Below, piece by piece: positions 54,401-63,450 of a DNA stretch of 64,000 nt (position 1 is the first letter of the stretch; the number at the start of each line of letters is the position of its first letter). A program made the translations under genes and the position numbers. This stretch comes from Symbiodinium natans (lineage: Eukaryota > Sar > Dinophyceae > Suessiales > Symbiodiniaceae), in NCBI GenBank assembly GCA_905221605.1, contig CAJNDS010002220.1, positions 339,871 to 403,870 on the forward strand, in the 5' to 3' direction. The notes beneath the pieces were generated by a model. It did not search any database. It saw only the letters and a program-made list of their open reading frames with translations, and had not been told where the DNA came from.

Positions 54401-57400
54401 ATCCCTGACCCCTCAGGTGAACCGCGTAAACCCTTAAGCCCCTAGACCCTGACCCCTTATCCACTGGAGTTGAAGGTTTAGCGGTCTCACGCACGCTGAA
54501 TGTTGAAGTCCTGAACCGTCTCTGCTGGAGTGCGCTCCGGACAGTAATCCCGAGAGCCGTTTTAGCCTTGGTGCCCTCCTGATTCCTGTGAGCTGGGTTC
54601 TTTCTTCCTTCTGGTGACCCATGGCCGAACTCCAGCACGAACTCTTCGATGAGGAGTCCAGCCAATGCGAGCCTCGGTGAAGATCCAACTCAGTTGGCCA
54701 GAATCTGTTTTTTGGGTACCTGCTCTCATGAAGAGTGAAATCACCAACCGACCGCCAAGTTGTGAATAGGAAGGCGAATTCATCTCGTAGAGCCCTGTCC
54801 CAACGAAGTCGCTTCCATCTGTTCCCCACTGTTCGGCTCTTGTCCCGAGAATTGTTTGTTCCCTTGGCTTTCTGAGGAGGAACAGGCGCCTGACCGCAAG
54901 TTCCCCAAGGTCAAAGTCGTGGCTGTGGTGGCCTCCATGCTCATGCTGGCAGTTGTGGGCCTGAGCACCATGAACCCAAGGGCGGCCTCATGGCTAGGAG
55001 AGGGACTGCTGTAAAGGATCTTAAAGGCGTCTTGTGGCAAGGGAGGACATGTTAGCACCAAGCCTGAGGCTTCTGATCAGATCGCGGCCAAGCACGGCGG
55101 GCTCATCAACCTGGATCTCCAATCCGACTTCCAAGCCGCGCAGGAGAAGATGAAGCGCGGCGCCGGCCAGGTCCCAAACCAAGAGCTGCTGGATGCCTAC
55201 GCTCTCTACATGCAAGCGACACAAGGAGACGTCAGCACCTCGCGTCCATCCATTATGAAGATGAAGTCAAGGGCCAAGTGGGACGCATGGAACAAGGTCA
55301 AGGGCATGACCAAGGATGCGGCAAAGAAGAAGTACACCGAAACCGTCAACCGGTTAGTCAAGTAAGAGCTGAGGGAGAAGCTGAGCCCATAGCCAAGGTG
55401 CACAAAGCACCCTTTGAATGGCATTTATTCCTGCTTTTTTTGGAGGCTGTTGGATTGCAGCTCTTTCGGGATTTTAGGGGCCTTTGGGGGCGTTTCAGTA
55501 GCAGGGAGTAGGGGTTCGGGATATGTTGAGTGTACTGACACAGCTACAAAAGCAGCAGGAGTCCGAAGAGATCCTTGCACTGATGATCCGACCACTTCGC
55601 AAGCAACAAAATGAAGAATAATAATCTTAATACGGAAGCATATTCATATTTTTGGGTGGTTCTGAAGCAAATAGTAGGCAACAGCGTGCAAGCCATGCAT
55701 CATATCGGCATCCGTGAGCCACCTTTGGGCAGGAGTATTAGGGGTCGGAATACAATTACTCATAGCGTTCCCTTTGTGGTCCCTTTAGGGCTTAGAGTTT
55801 TGGGTTTAGGGTTTAGGGTAATAATTACTCATATTGTTCCCTTATGGTCCCTGTATAAAAACACCATTAGAATCCGCAAAACCCCATGCTAATGATTAAG
55901 GACCCCTATAGTATGTCCCACACCCTTCGTGTTATTTGATTCCCAATATGGGATGCACTCCGGGACATCCAATTCCGACATGAGCCCTTTGAATGTTAAG
56001 GTGGGTGGGTGAGGGGGTGGGCATGTACACCCAGCACCTGAGCACAGAGTGGAGGTTAGTTACAGCATTCAGCTCATAAACATTCCTAAACCCAAAAGCA
56101 AACGCAGCTGGGTTTTGCATGCCATGTTTGCCTGTGCCAGTCTCCCGGTGTAGACGTTTCAGCAAGTTAGAATGCTGTGGGCGCACTTGCAGCGGCAAGT
56201 CCGAATCCCTATGCTCAAGTTGCTTGAAGGTTCATGTGTAGTTATGCAGAGCAAGTGCGGTCATAATCCCAACTCATTGCATGCGTCATCCATAGGGCAG
56301 TGTGGAAGATGTCGCCGGAACGCCTGAGCCCCAAATCCGAAATCATGGGCCGCACCCTTCTCGGAAGCTTCAGATGTATCTCTCGAAATGGGTTTAGGGT
56401 TCAGGGCTTAGGGCTGACCCCCCTCCCCCAAAAGAAATCCCCAAACCCGTAAGCGGCTAGGATTTGGGGTTGTCCTCTTCGTTTAGGGTTTAGGGCTAGG
56501 TTTAGGGTTTAGGGTTTAGGGTTTAGGGTTTAGGGTTTAGGGTTTAGGGTTTAGGGTTTAGGGTTTAGGGTTTAGGGTTTAGGGTTTAGGGTTTAGGGCT
56601 AGGGTTTGATTCATAGGAGGGATTTGATTTCGGCCTCCAACGATTGGGCCCCCCAAAGGATATGACGAACAGCGTCTACTTCATGCTGGAGAACTGTGGG
56701 CTGCAGGTGGGCTTAGGGTTTAGGGTTTAGGGTTTAGGGTTTAGGGTTTAGGGTTTAGGGTTTAGGGTTTAGGGTTTAGGGTTGTGACCCCAAATCCCCG
56801 ACAATCATGATGGCCCCGATTCCTAAATCTGCAAAGCCTTGGTAGGGACCTCAAAGCCCCAGAGCTCCCAAGCCTTTGAACAACGTAGTGTATAAACCTG
56901 AAGGCCCGAAACCCCGAAATTCCTAAATCCCTGTAAGGGTGCTTCGGGTTTAGGGTTAGGGTTTAGGGTTTAGGGTTTAGGGTTTAGGGTTTAGGGTTTA
57001 GCGTTTAGGGTTTAGGGTTTAGCGTTTAGGGTTTAGGGTTTAGGGTTTAGGGTTTAGGGTTTAGGGCTCGAGTTCTGGAGCCCTTCTTGGGCTTCCTTTT
57101 TGGGGGGAAGTTGGTTCCAGAGGAGTGCTAGAATAAGTGGGCTTTGGGTTTAGGATTTAGGATTTTGGGTTTAGGGTAGGGTTTGTAGGATGGTAGTGTT
57201 TGAGGTGATTTTCAGGTAACGCCTTGCTGCCAGGAAGTCAGCGACATCTCCGAGACGTCCGTGGCCACTACGATCCTGGCTGCCCTGGGACACGTGGAGC
57301 CGCCACGCCTTTGCCCGGGGTTTCTGGGACGTTGTGAACCTTCCTAAACCCTAAACCCTGAAACCTAAAATGCGAAGGGGTTTGGGGTGTAGAGGTACAA

Positions 57401-59192
57401 GTTTCCAGGTTTAGAATACAGGAGTGCATGGGTTTTGGGTTTGAAGGTTTTGGGGGTGAGGCTTTAATGGTTTTTTGGGTTCAGAGCTTAAAGCAGGTGT
57501 TGGGATGTTTTGGGTTGTAGGATGTTCTAGGGTTTGGGGTTCAGAGTGTTGCAGGGTCGTATCTCCTAGGGATACTGAGGACATTGTCGGAAACTTCGGT
57601 GCAGAAAAGGAATCATGATGGACTGATGGACAGTGAGCACGGCTTGCCAGATTGCCGCTAGTAAGCTCCATATCCCAGACTGGAATCTCTAAACCCTAAA
57701 CGCGAAGACTTAAAACCCTAACCCCCAGACCCTAACCCCTTTCCCCTAAACCCTATATATATATATAATGTATGTATTTGTAGATATTCATGGATATGTA
57801 TATACATATATATATATATATATCTGCCTAACCCTTGCACCCTTTCCCCTAACCCCTGTATATAATAATAAGAATACTAATAAATTAAGAAGAATAAAAA
57901 TAAAAATGACAATAATAAAAATAGTAATAATAGTAATAACAATGATAATAATATTTATAATATGAAAAATCATCGTAGCGTTTATATATATATATATACA
58001 TATCTCTCATACTCTATATATATATATATATAGGTACATATATGAAGAAATGATTACAACTATAACTACAAATGGAAATACAAATATAAGTACAAAGATA
58101 ATTATGTTTATTGGAAAATGTACATATATATATATATATGTATATGGTCACCCCCCCCCCCCCCCCCCCCCCAATGATCCATACCTATGGTTTTCCTGTC
58201 TTCGTCTTTGTCTGATTTCTGATTTTTCCTCGGAAAAAATGCAGTAAAAACTGTACTGGAATACAAAAAGCTCTATTATATTAGCCCCTATAAAAACACT
58301 AGTGTTTTATGTGCATGTTGCTTCTGAAACGTGTGTCTTGCGGCTCCATAAAATTTTCGAAGGGCAGCCATTTAAAATTTTCAGGCTTTTCAGGGTTTCA
58401 GGGGTTTTTAAAGATTTAGATGATCTGCGGAAGGCACTGGGGCTTCCCCAGACCATTTCCAATTTTCAAAATCCTTAAATTCCTTAGTTTTTTTGAACGG
58501 GCAGCCCTTTTAAACGTTTAAGGGCTTTAAGGCATTTAAAGCCATTCAAAATTTCAGCAGCTCGACCCTAAACACAACGCACTAAACCCTGAAACCTACA
58601 CACTAAACCCTAAACACTAAACCCTAAACCCTAAACCCGAAACAACAAGTCCTGACCCTAAACCCTAAACACTAAACCCTAAACCCCAAACCAAAAAAAA
58701 CCATGGGGGGTTCGGTGCTTTAGGGGTTTTAAAACGTAATCATTATAAGTTATAAGGTTTAGGGTTTTAGACATTCTCCAAGTCGCTTAACCCTAAACCC
58801 AAAAAAGAAAACTCTAAACCTTTGAAACCAAAACCTAATCACTAGACCCTAAACACTAAACCCTGAACCCGAAACACTAAACCCTACAAACCCTAAGCCC
58901 TAAACAATAAACACTAAACCGTAATCCCTAAACGTGCAAAGGGAGAAACCGGGCCCCGGACTCGAGTACCGGGGCCCCGGACTCCAGACTTCAGATTTCC
59001 AGAAAAAATCTGGAGTACCGGGGCCCCGGACTCCAGATTACGGACTCCAGATTCTAGAGTCCAGGGCCCCGATACTCCAGATTTATTCTGGAAATCTGGA
59101 GTCTGGAGTCTGGAGTCCCCCCCCCCCCTCCCAAAACCCCACATCCACAGCCTTCCCGAGGCCGAATGTGTTGGGGGGGGGGGGGGGCGAGC

Positions 59193-59226
<34 letters not shown>

Positions 59227-62200
59227 GTATAGATATACATATGTATATATGCCCTAACTATCAACCCTAAAGCCTTTGAATGCTGCGGAAGTCGACTAAA
59301 GCCTCCTAGCCCTGATCCTTTGCCAGGATGTGGGGCACCCAGGCTTCAACAATAACTTCCTCATCAACGCGCGGCACGAGCACGCGGTCACGCCTGGACC
59401 TTGCCCGGGGGGGCGGGGGGGGGGGGGGGGGGGGGGGGGGCGGGGGCGGGGGGCGGGGGGCGGGGGGGGGCGGGGGGGGGGGGGCGGGGATCTGGATTTC
59501 GGGTTTCGGGTTTAGGGTGTACTGCTTGAGCGGGACTTATAGGCTGTAGAGGGTCCGTTCTTCCGGGTTTCGGGCTTATCGGCTTCTTATCAGCATCAGA
59601 CTCCCTTACACACCCCACTGCCCTCAACCCCTTCTTTGGGGCCCAAAAACTACATAAACGTAAGGATCCTACAAACAGGGTTTTTCGGAACCCCCTTTCT
59701 AGGGGCCCGTATACCCCAATACGATCCTTATGTTTCTGTAAGTGTTTGGGCCCCTATTCTTAGAAAGAGGAGACAGTAGCAGGGGTCACTTCTTTCCTAA
59801 ACCCTAACCCCTAACCCCTAACCCCTAAAACCCTAAACCCTAAACCCTAAAGCCTTAGACCCTAATTGGCTGCCGGAGGGCCTAGCAACAGCTGTTGCCA
59901 CCGGGGCTTCTTTTGAGGTTGGGCAACTCTTACCCTAAACCCTGGATGCAAGGGTTTAGAGCTGAGGGTTTAGGGTTTTGGGGTTGGGGTTTAGGGTTTG
60001 GGGTTTTGAGGTTTAGGGTTTAGAGTTTAGGGTGCTTGTCGGAAGCCACTGAGAGGGCCACAGCATCGGTTTGGGGTTTAGGGTTTAGGGTTTAGGGTTT
60101 AGGGCTCCTCCAAGCGATGTGGGATGTTCTAGACGCCACTCGGCCGGAGGCCGAGGCGAATTACACAATAATAACTCCCCAAAACTCTAGTCTACTTATC
60201 AAGGCCTACTAGATTCGACCTTAAATCTGGGGCCACGTGCTGCGGCCGAGCTTCAGTCCCAGGTATAGCGATCGCAGTGTCCTCGAGAGCTATCACGCCG
60301 CCGAGCTCATCAGGCAATCCGGATGATCCTCTAGGTAAGCTCTTGGGACAGTTTATATTTGCCCTTATTGAGTTATTTTTCCCCTCATTGGGTTATATTT
60401 TCCCTTATTGGGTTATATTTTCCCTTATTGGGTTCAAGAGGATCACATTCAGGACTAGGGTTTAAAGGGACATCCGAGTCCGGGGTTGGGTACTGCACAG
60501 ATGGGTCATGCGGCCTTCTGTTGATGAGATGTGTGGGGGGGGGGGGGGGGCAAAGAGTCCGCGAACTAAGGGCGCAAAGGGCGTAGGAGTGGAAAGGGTC
60601 CGGTTCAGGGCTTCTGGTTTCGGATTCAGGGTGCAGCATTGATTCCAGGTATCTCCCTCAGGTCTTCATGAAGGCTCCGTCGGATCTTCTACATGGGAGC
60701 ATTCGTGCGGCCGTTGCAACAAGTGCTGGTGACCTTCGTAGAAGATGGCCGCAGGTGCATTTCGATGCCTTTCCAAGGTTTCTTTTGCCCTGACTTCTGA
60801 CCCCCATACTTCTTTCGGGTTCTCAGCTTCCGGCAAGCCTGAATGCTTGCTTTCGGTTGTCGCGGGCTGTTTTTGTTCCTTCTTTTTTCGTTTGTGAGGA
60901 AGGGGGGGGGGCCTTGAGGATTGAGGGTTGTCCTAAAACTACCTCGCAACCCACATATTCCCTTCTTCAAGCGTGGGCCCTACACCCGCAAACAAGCGAA
61001 CCCTAAAGCCCTAAAGCCCTAAAGCCCTAAAGCCCTAAAGCCCTAAAGCCCTAAAGCCCTAAAGCCCTAAAGCCCTAAGCCCTAAAGCCCTAAAGCCCTA
61101 AAGCCCTAAACCCTAAACCCTAAAGCCCTAAGCTTCAAAGCTCTTGCCATCCCAGACTGCTGAGGTTTCTTCCAGTCTTTTCCTCCTTGCCTAGCCCCAC
61201 TTGTGGCTTCACTCCCGAAGGGTTTAGGGTTTAGGGTATGGGTTTAGGGGTAAAACCCTTATCCCGAAACCCTAAAACCCAAAAACCCTAAAACCCTAGA
61301 ACCCTAAAACCCTAAAACCCTAAAACCCTAGAACCCTAGAACCCGAAAACCCTAAAACCCTAAAACCCTAAAACCCTAAAACCCTAAAACCCTAAAACCC
61401 TAAAACCCTAAAACCCTAAACCCTAAACCCTAAGCCTTAAATGGTCCCTCTTTCATTCCCGAGTTCCTGCATTTCCTGGTCAGTTTAGAGGCGTTTCCGC
61501 GCGCTTGGTTTAGGGACACTTTTCCCCTTCAGGGCTGAGGTTTCTCAATGTAGGCCCGGTTGTGCAAAAGAGGGCTTGCCTGTTTAGGGTTAAGGGTTTA
61601 GGGTTTAGGGCAAGACTCCAGGGACCCCAAGCCCTAGACCCTGCACCTGTGGGTCAGGCTGCTGACCTGCGAAGTGCAGGCAGCATCGGATGAGGGTGTC
61701 CACCAGGGGGGGCTCTCATTTTGGGGCTTGTGGGGATACAGGAGTCTGAACAATTTATCAGTCGTATTCCCTGAGAATCCCCATGCAGCACAATTATCAG
61801 TATGGAGCACACTCTGCTCAGGCCCTTTGTCATCGGGTTTCAAGGGCGCATATACGGGATTGTGGGCGTGAAGGGGGTCTTCCAGGGCTTGTCGGTTCAG
61901 GGTTTAGGGTTTAGGGTTTAGGGTTTAGGGTTTAGGGTTTAGGGTTTAGAGTTTGTTATTGTTGTTTTTCCGTGGAGGCATAGAAGACCACCGGTCTTCT
62001 GAAGCCCATCGATCGGCATGCTTGGTTGGCGTATACCCAGCTAGCAGAATGCCCACTTTTCTCAGGTATACACGTATATATATATATATATGTATACATA
62101 TATATATATATCATATCATATCATATACACATAAGCAAATATTAACGCGCACACACACACACACACACACACACCTAAACGGGTTGGTACCCTACACCCC

Positions 62201-63450
62201 ATTGGTGTCTGTCCCCCCCCCTTCCCCCAGCACTGGAAGCTCCTCCCTGTGGTGGCGGGGTTTAGGGTCTAGGAATTGTGGGGTTTAGGAGGTGGTTTTG
62301 CGTTTTGGGTTCAGGGCTTTAGGCTCCAGAGTCCCTCCTATGGCGATTCCCATTCTTGCGACCGTCCTGCAACAAACCCAAGCCGTCCGATATATATATA
62401 TATATATATATAACCCAACCCCAGTCCTACAAAAAACCCAACGAATCCTACGAAATCCCAACCAATCCTAGGAAAATCCCAACAAATCCTACGAAGATCC
62501 CAGCAAATCCTAAAGAATTACCAACAATTCCTCAAGAAAACACGCCTTGCCGACAATCCCAACTAGTCCTACGAAGATCCCAACAAATCCTAAAAGCAAT
62601 CCCAACATCTTCACAAGAGTCCCACGATATTCACTGTTCGGGAAACCCTCTTGCGTGTTTCCCTTGTCTTTTTCCACGAGCGTGTGGAAGGGAATGCGCC
62701 CTTGTTTTCCAGGACGGTTTGAGGCACAACCACAGAAAGCCTTGAGTAGCATAGACAGAACAAGACATCGTAACATGATACCCTGGACGTACAACCGACC
62801 CTCGAGCTGAAAATCGTACAGGTTTACGGCAGGGAACATTTCAGGAGTTTTCAGGTTTTCGCGGTTTCAGAGCATGAGATCAGTTGGTTTGAAGAATCAT
62901 TTTTTGTAAAGGAGGCAGTGGGAAACGAAGACTTAGGGTTTACAGTCGAGCAGGGCGTCAACTTCTTGGGCGCCCTCTCCGCCATGGACCAGAAGCAGGA
63001 CCGGCACGCAATTCCCCTAAATCCCTAAACCCTGAGCTCTAAACCCTCAAGCCTCAACTCTAAACCCTAACAGCCCCCAAACCTGTTGGACGCCTTTTCG
63101 GATCCCCGTCCTTGTCCCAAGTGACGCTTTCCTTGGCTGACCCGGGGGCTGCTGCGCCAGCGGTTTGGGGGTCTTGGTTTTAGGGGTTTTGTGGCTTACT
63201 TGCAGGTTCACTGATTAACAAATTCTAACTGTACTTATAAGCCAATTTATAAGTACCATAGGGCACTTAAGGGGCGTTTAAGGGTGTTATAACTACAGTT
63301 ATATCGGTTAGTAAGGAGGGTTTAGGGTTTAGGGTTTAGGCTTCGCGTTCCAAACCCAAACCCCAAATCCAAACGAGGAGCGCTTCTGGATGACCTCGTT
63401 GATCCTCAGCACGGACATGTCCAAGCTGATGCAGGAAAGTTTCCGGCTGG
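48352..63450 (+). CDS. Class I cyclic-nucleotide phosphodiesterase domain, spliced, partial at right edge
   Basis: Thirteen exons (listed separately) join in a continuous phase to give the N-terminal two thirds of a PDEase_I domain. In order they show ADWDFDALK; an FPNLVGREFLSQRAWL helix region; FLDALESRYAASNPYHSNVH AAD with the catalytic His of YH and the first metal His of HA; NSVYFMLENCGL; TTILAALGHDVGHPGFNNNF with the metal-binding HD pair; YSDRSVLESYHAAELIR; and RFWMTSLILSTDMSK. The enzyme would hydrolyse cAMP and/or cGMP; specificity cannot be read because the substrate-pocket Gln lies beyond the window. Oddities: YHS instead of the usual YHN, and Leu where TDM(S/A)KH has His. Introns are filled with TTTAGGG repeats, satellites, MITEs and two apparent nested genes. 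Exons upstream to 38.7 kb are probably its N-terminus. Confidence 0.88.
48890..49745. repeat. 248-bp satellite array (about 3.4 units) with short-repeat lead-in
   Basis: Units repeat with a 248-bp period (for example GGAATTAATGGTTTCGGNCCGG near 49153, 49402, 49651), each containing GGAGCCTCCGGGCCGGGGCC and AAATCAGTGCCATTATT. At 48860-49010 the array grades into short AAAAGGGATCC / ATATGAATTT units. Minus-strand ORFs in it are identical from unit to unit and are not credible genes. It lies in a PDE intron. Confidence 0.95.
49978..50016 (+). CDS. PDE exon 2
   Basis: ATCGCAG|GTCGGC opens VGSVLKLARFPNL and ends CTC|GTGTTT, phase 0 at both ends. It corresponds to the helix after WDFD in PDE domains (pattern PLv.vG). 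Confidence 0.7.
50035..50112. repeat. (GAGT)n/(GAGG)n microsatellite
   Basis: GTGAGTGAGTGA, then GAGGGAGGGAGG, then GAGTGAGT, ending in (GT)n. Begins about 20 bp after PDE exon 2. Confidence 0.95.
50823..50864 (+). CDS. PDE exon 3
   Basis: GCCCAG|GTCGGA opens VGREFLSQRAWLPQ and ends CAG|GCAGGG (GC donor), phase 0 at both ends. Joined to exon 2 it gives FPNLVGREFLSQ. Confidence 0.75.
50985..52111 (+). CDS. Coiled-coil protein, apparently nested in a PDE intron
   Basis: Four phase-consistent exons: about 50985-51070 (YLREQAAANDDKKELAAQLA then ALQIQKLA), 51152-51221 (EPGGKNGADALLEMNTKLVA then LLQ), 51744-51820 (AGELIRPYEWSTHLLDLAQI then PLRWE) and 51963-52111 (AAHNNHDFESVQAPLWEHLE, NIISKLPRPEPVYLLGQTTG, then QKARGL and TAA). 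The last exon could instead end at a GC donor after 52096. The first part is a strong coiled coil. The 5' end is not found. Because PDE exons 3 and 4 join without it in phase 0, it is more likely a separate nested gene than part of the PDE; alternative splicing is another reading. Function unknown. Confidence 0.6.
51071..51151 (+). mobile_element. Introner-like element forming a complete intron
   Basis: The 81-bp intron starts GTAGGGAATGAGGGAAT and ends ATTCCCTCATTCCCTACTGAG: the intron is the terminal-inverted-repeat element plus its edge. Removing it restores the frame (..QIQKLA-E-PGGKNG..). The same termini occur at 5019-5138. Confidence 0.85.
51301..51655. repeat. GCTATTYCTGGT minisatellite between two direct copies of a flank
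   Basis: 51371-51565 holds imperfect 12- and 15-bp units (GGTGCTATTTCT, GTGCTATTTTTT). Both sides carry versions of CAGCAGACCCACAAA...AGCACCCGGTAAATGC...AAATTGACTG (51317-51365 and 51573-51640). All three frames are open and hydrophobic, so the ORFs are repeat artefacts. Confidence 0.9.
51655..51712. repeat. GTTTATTTAGG 11-bp tandem repeat
   Basis: Five units of a TTTAGGG derivative with an inserted TTTA. Confidence 0.85.
52381..52417 (+). CDS. PDE exon 4
   Basis: CTGCAG|GAGCAT opens EHLPAFLDALES and ends TCCA|GCTGCA (GC donor, phase 1). Joined to exon 5 it makes ALESRYAASNPYHS, the classical FL..vE.rY..NPYHN region. Confidence 0.85.
53150..53222 (+). CDS. Candidate exon, unassigned
   Basis: In-frame DFKKHLPGGPNEGLSEARKP then DLP before AAG|GTGTCT, or AALMRGFPKPENQIFQ in another frame after TGCCAG. 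It does not fit between PDE exons 4 and 5, so it is a chance ORF, an alternative exon or part of another gene. Confidence 0.3.
53795..53838 (+). CDS. PDE exon 5 (YHS..HAA, catalytic His)
   Basis: ACCGAG|GA then YAASNPYHSNVHAA, ending GCG|GCTTGG (GC donor, phase 0). It carries the general-acid His of YH and the metal His of HA. The usual YHN is YHS here. Confidence 0.88.
54621..55365 (+). CDS. Membrane-anchored acyl-CoA-binding protein (ACBP), nested in a PDE intron
   Basis: ATG at 54621 opens MAELQHELFDEESSQCEP (exon 1 to about 54668-54676). Exon 2 follows AACAG at 54886: APDRKFPKVKVVAVVASMLM then LAVVGLSTMNPRAASW, a signal-anchor helix. An in-frame TAA at 55012 sits inside a GTAAAG..TGTTAG stretch (55011-55055) that can be removed as a 45-nt intron without changing frame. 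Exon 3 (55056-55365) encodes the ACBP domain: DFQAAQEKMKR, YALYMQATQGDVSTSRP and KSRAKWDAWNKVKGMTKDAA, stop TAA 55363. ACBPs bind medium- and long-chain acyl-CoA and ferry or buffer it. KQAT, which supplies a ligand-binding Lys, is MQAT here. The N-terminal anchor suggests a membrane-attached form. It lies between PDE exons 5 and 6 on the same strand. Confidence 0.85.
55392..55900. other. ACBP 3' flank with MITE-like element
   Basis: After the ACBP stop there is about 300 bp of unique sequence with only weak ORFs. At about 55733-55880 are two partial copies of an element with GGGGTCGGAATACAATTACT and CGTTCCCTTTGTGGTCCC, related to 42230-42300 and 45885-45950. Confidence 0.5.
56485..56605. repeat. 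TTTAGGG array (about 16 units)
   Basis: Ends about 55 bp before PDE exon 6; another array (56709-56780) begins right after its donor. Confidence 0.9.
56659..56706 (+). CDS. PDE exon 6
   Basis: CCAAAG|GATATG opens DMTNSVYFMLENCGLQ and ends CAG|GTGGGC, phase 0 at both ends. Joined to exon 5: VHAADMTNSVYFML, equivalent to HAADVTQ..YLL. Confidence 0.88.
56945..57068. repeat. TTTAGGG array with TTTAGCG variants
   Basis: About 17 units, in the intron between PDE exons 6 and 7. Confidence 0.9.
57234..57293 (+). CDS. PDE exon 7
   Basis: TGCCAG|GAAGTC opens EVSDISETSVATTILAALGH and ends CAC|GTGGAG, phase 0 at both ends. The final His is the H of the metal-binding HD pair, which is split by the intron. 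Confidence 0.9.
57750..58160. repeat. AT-rich microsatellite stretch
   Basis: (TA)n tracts at 57752-57775, 57800-57823, 57984-58032 and 58120-58145, with AAATAATAATAG and AATAAGAAT runs between, then about 23 C at 58150-58172 followed by AATGATCCATACCTATGG, an element end shared with 27990-28040. Confidence 0.85.
58950..59120. repeat. Large imperfect palindrome of CCGGGGCCCCGGACTCCAGA units
   Basis: Repeated GGGGCCCCGGACTCCAGA units on the left face CCAGA..TCTGGAGTCTGGAGTC on the right. The region can fold into a long hairpin and is a tandem repeat at once. No coding signal. Confidence 0.8.
59327..59391 (+). CDS. PDE exon 8 (DVGHPGFNN)
   Basis: TGCCAG|GATGTG opens DVGHPGFNNNFLINARHEHA then V, ending GTCAC|GCCTGG (GC donor, phase 2). 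The first Asp completes HD. The phase fits exon 9 exactly, giving HAVTYSDRSVLE; a GT at 59387 would break the frame. Confidence 0.92.
59405..59490. repeat. Poly-G tract with C interruptions
   Basis: About 80 nt of G with scattered single C, starting just after the PDE exon 8 donor. Confidence 0.95.
60263..60313 (+). CDS. PDE exon 9 (YSDRSVLE)
   Basis: TCCCAG|G then YSDRSVLESYHAAELI, ending ATCAG|GCAATC (GC donor, phase 2). YND.SVLEN.H is a PDE hallmark. Confidence 0.92.
60330..60470 (+). mobile_element. Element related to 16415-16495, with an internal tandem repeat
   Basis: CTTGGGACAGTTTATATTTG, three units of TTCCCTTATTGGGTTATATT, then GGTTCAAGAGGATCACATTC AGG. The copy near 16420 has the same start and end but only one short unit between. 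Confidence 0.6.
60649..60673 (+). CDS. PDE exon 10 (25-nt microexon, provisional)
   Basis: TTCCAG|G then YLPQVFMK, ending AAG|GCTCCG (GC donor, phase 0). Chosen because its phases link exon 9 to exon 11. Confidence 0.6.
60988..61128. repeat. CCCTAAAG 8-bp variant array
   Basis: About 15 units of CCCTAAAG, a variant that dominates only here, with a few CCCTAA(G) units. Confidence 0.95.
61268..61432. repeat. CCCTAAAA 8-bp variant array
   Basis: About 19 units of CCCTAAAA with CCCTAGAA variants, ending in canonical CCCTAAA. Same intron as the CCCTAAAG array. Confidence 0.95.
61680..61695 (+). CDS. PDE exon 11 (16-nt microexon, provisional)
   Basis: GTGCAG|GCAGCA encodes AASDE and ends GAGG|GTGTCC in phase 1, fitting exon 12. 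Very short, so it rests mainly on phase and on the resulting sequence. Confidence 0.5.
62070..62180. repeat. (TA)n and (AC)n microsatellites
   Basis: GTATATATATATATATATGTATAC tract, CATATCATATC units, then about 13 AC repeats at 62151-62175. Confidence 0.9.
62405..62625. repeat. Imperfect AATCCTACGAARATCCCAAC repeats
   Basis: About 10 diverged units of 19-20 bp (AACAAATCCTACGAAGATCCC and similar). The plus-strand ORF through it (NPTKIPTNPK-type) is a repeat translation. Confidence 0.75.
62946..63007 (+). CDS. PDE exon 12
   Basis: TTACAG|TC then EQGVNFLGALSAMDQKQDRH, ending CAC|GCAATT (GC donor, phase 0). Matches the helix before the ILATDM motif. Confidence 0.8.
63195..63316 (+). mobile_element. 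MITE family A, copy 6 (right end eroded)
   Basis: CTTACTTGCAGGTTCA at the left, TAGGGCACTTAAGGGGCG core, and GGTTAGTAAGG where the right arm should be. It lies in the intron between PDE exons 12 and 13. Confidence 0.7.
63378..63450 (+). CDS. PDE exon 13 (ILSTDMSK), last one visible
   Basis: AACGAG|GAGCGC opens ERFWMTSLILSTDMSKLMQE then SFRL, probably ending CTGG|GTCGGC. It is the conserved ILaTDM(s/a)KH motif with Leu in place of His. The rest of the domain (metal Asp, substrate Gln) must lie beyond 64000. Confidence 0.88.

Noticed and set aside
56250-56300. Alternative PDE His exon (HNPNSLHA)
   Set aside because: Spacing between the histidines is wrong and the phase does not fit. The island at 53795-53838 (NPYHSNVHAA) fits both.
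59328-59549. ORF starting MWGTQASTITSS
   Set aside because: It overlaps PDE exon 8 in the wrong frame and runs into poly-G.
61953-62288. ORF with HTHTHTH segment
   Set aside because: Made of (TA)n and (AC)n microsatellites and C runs.
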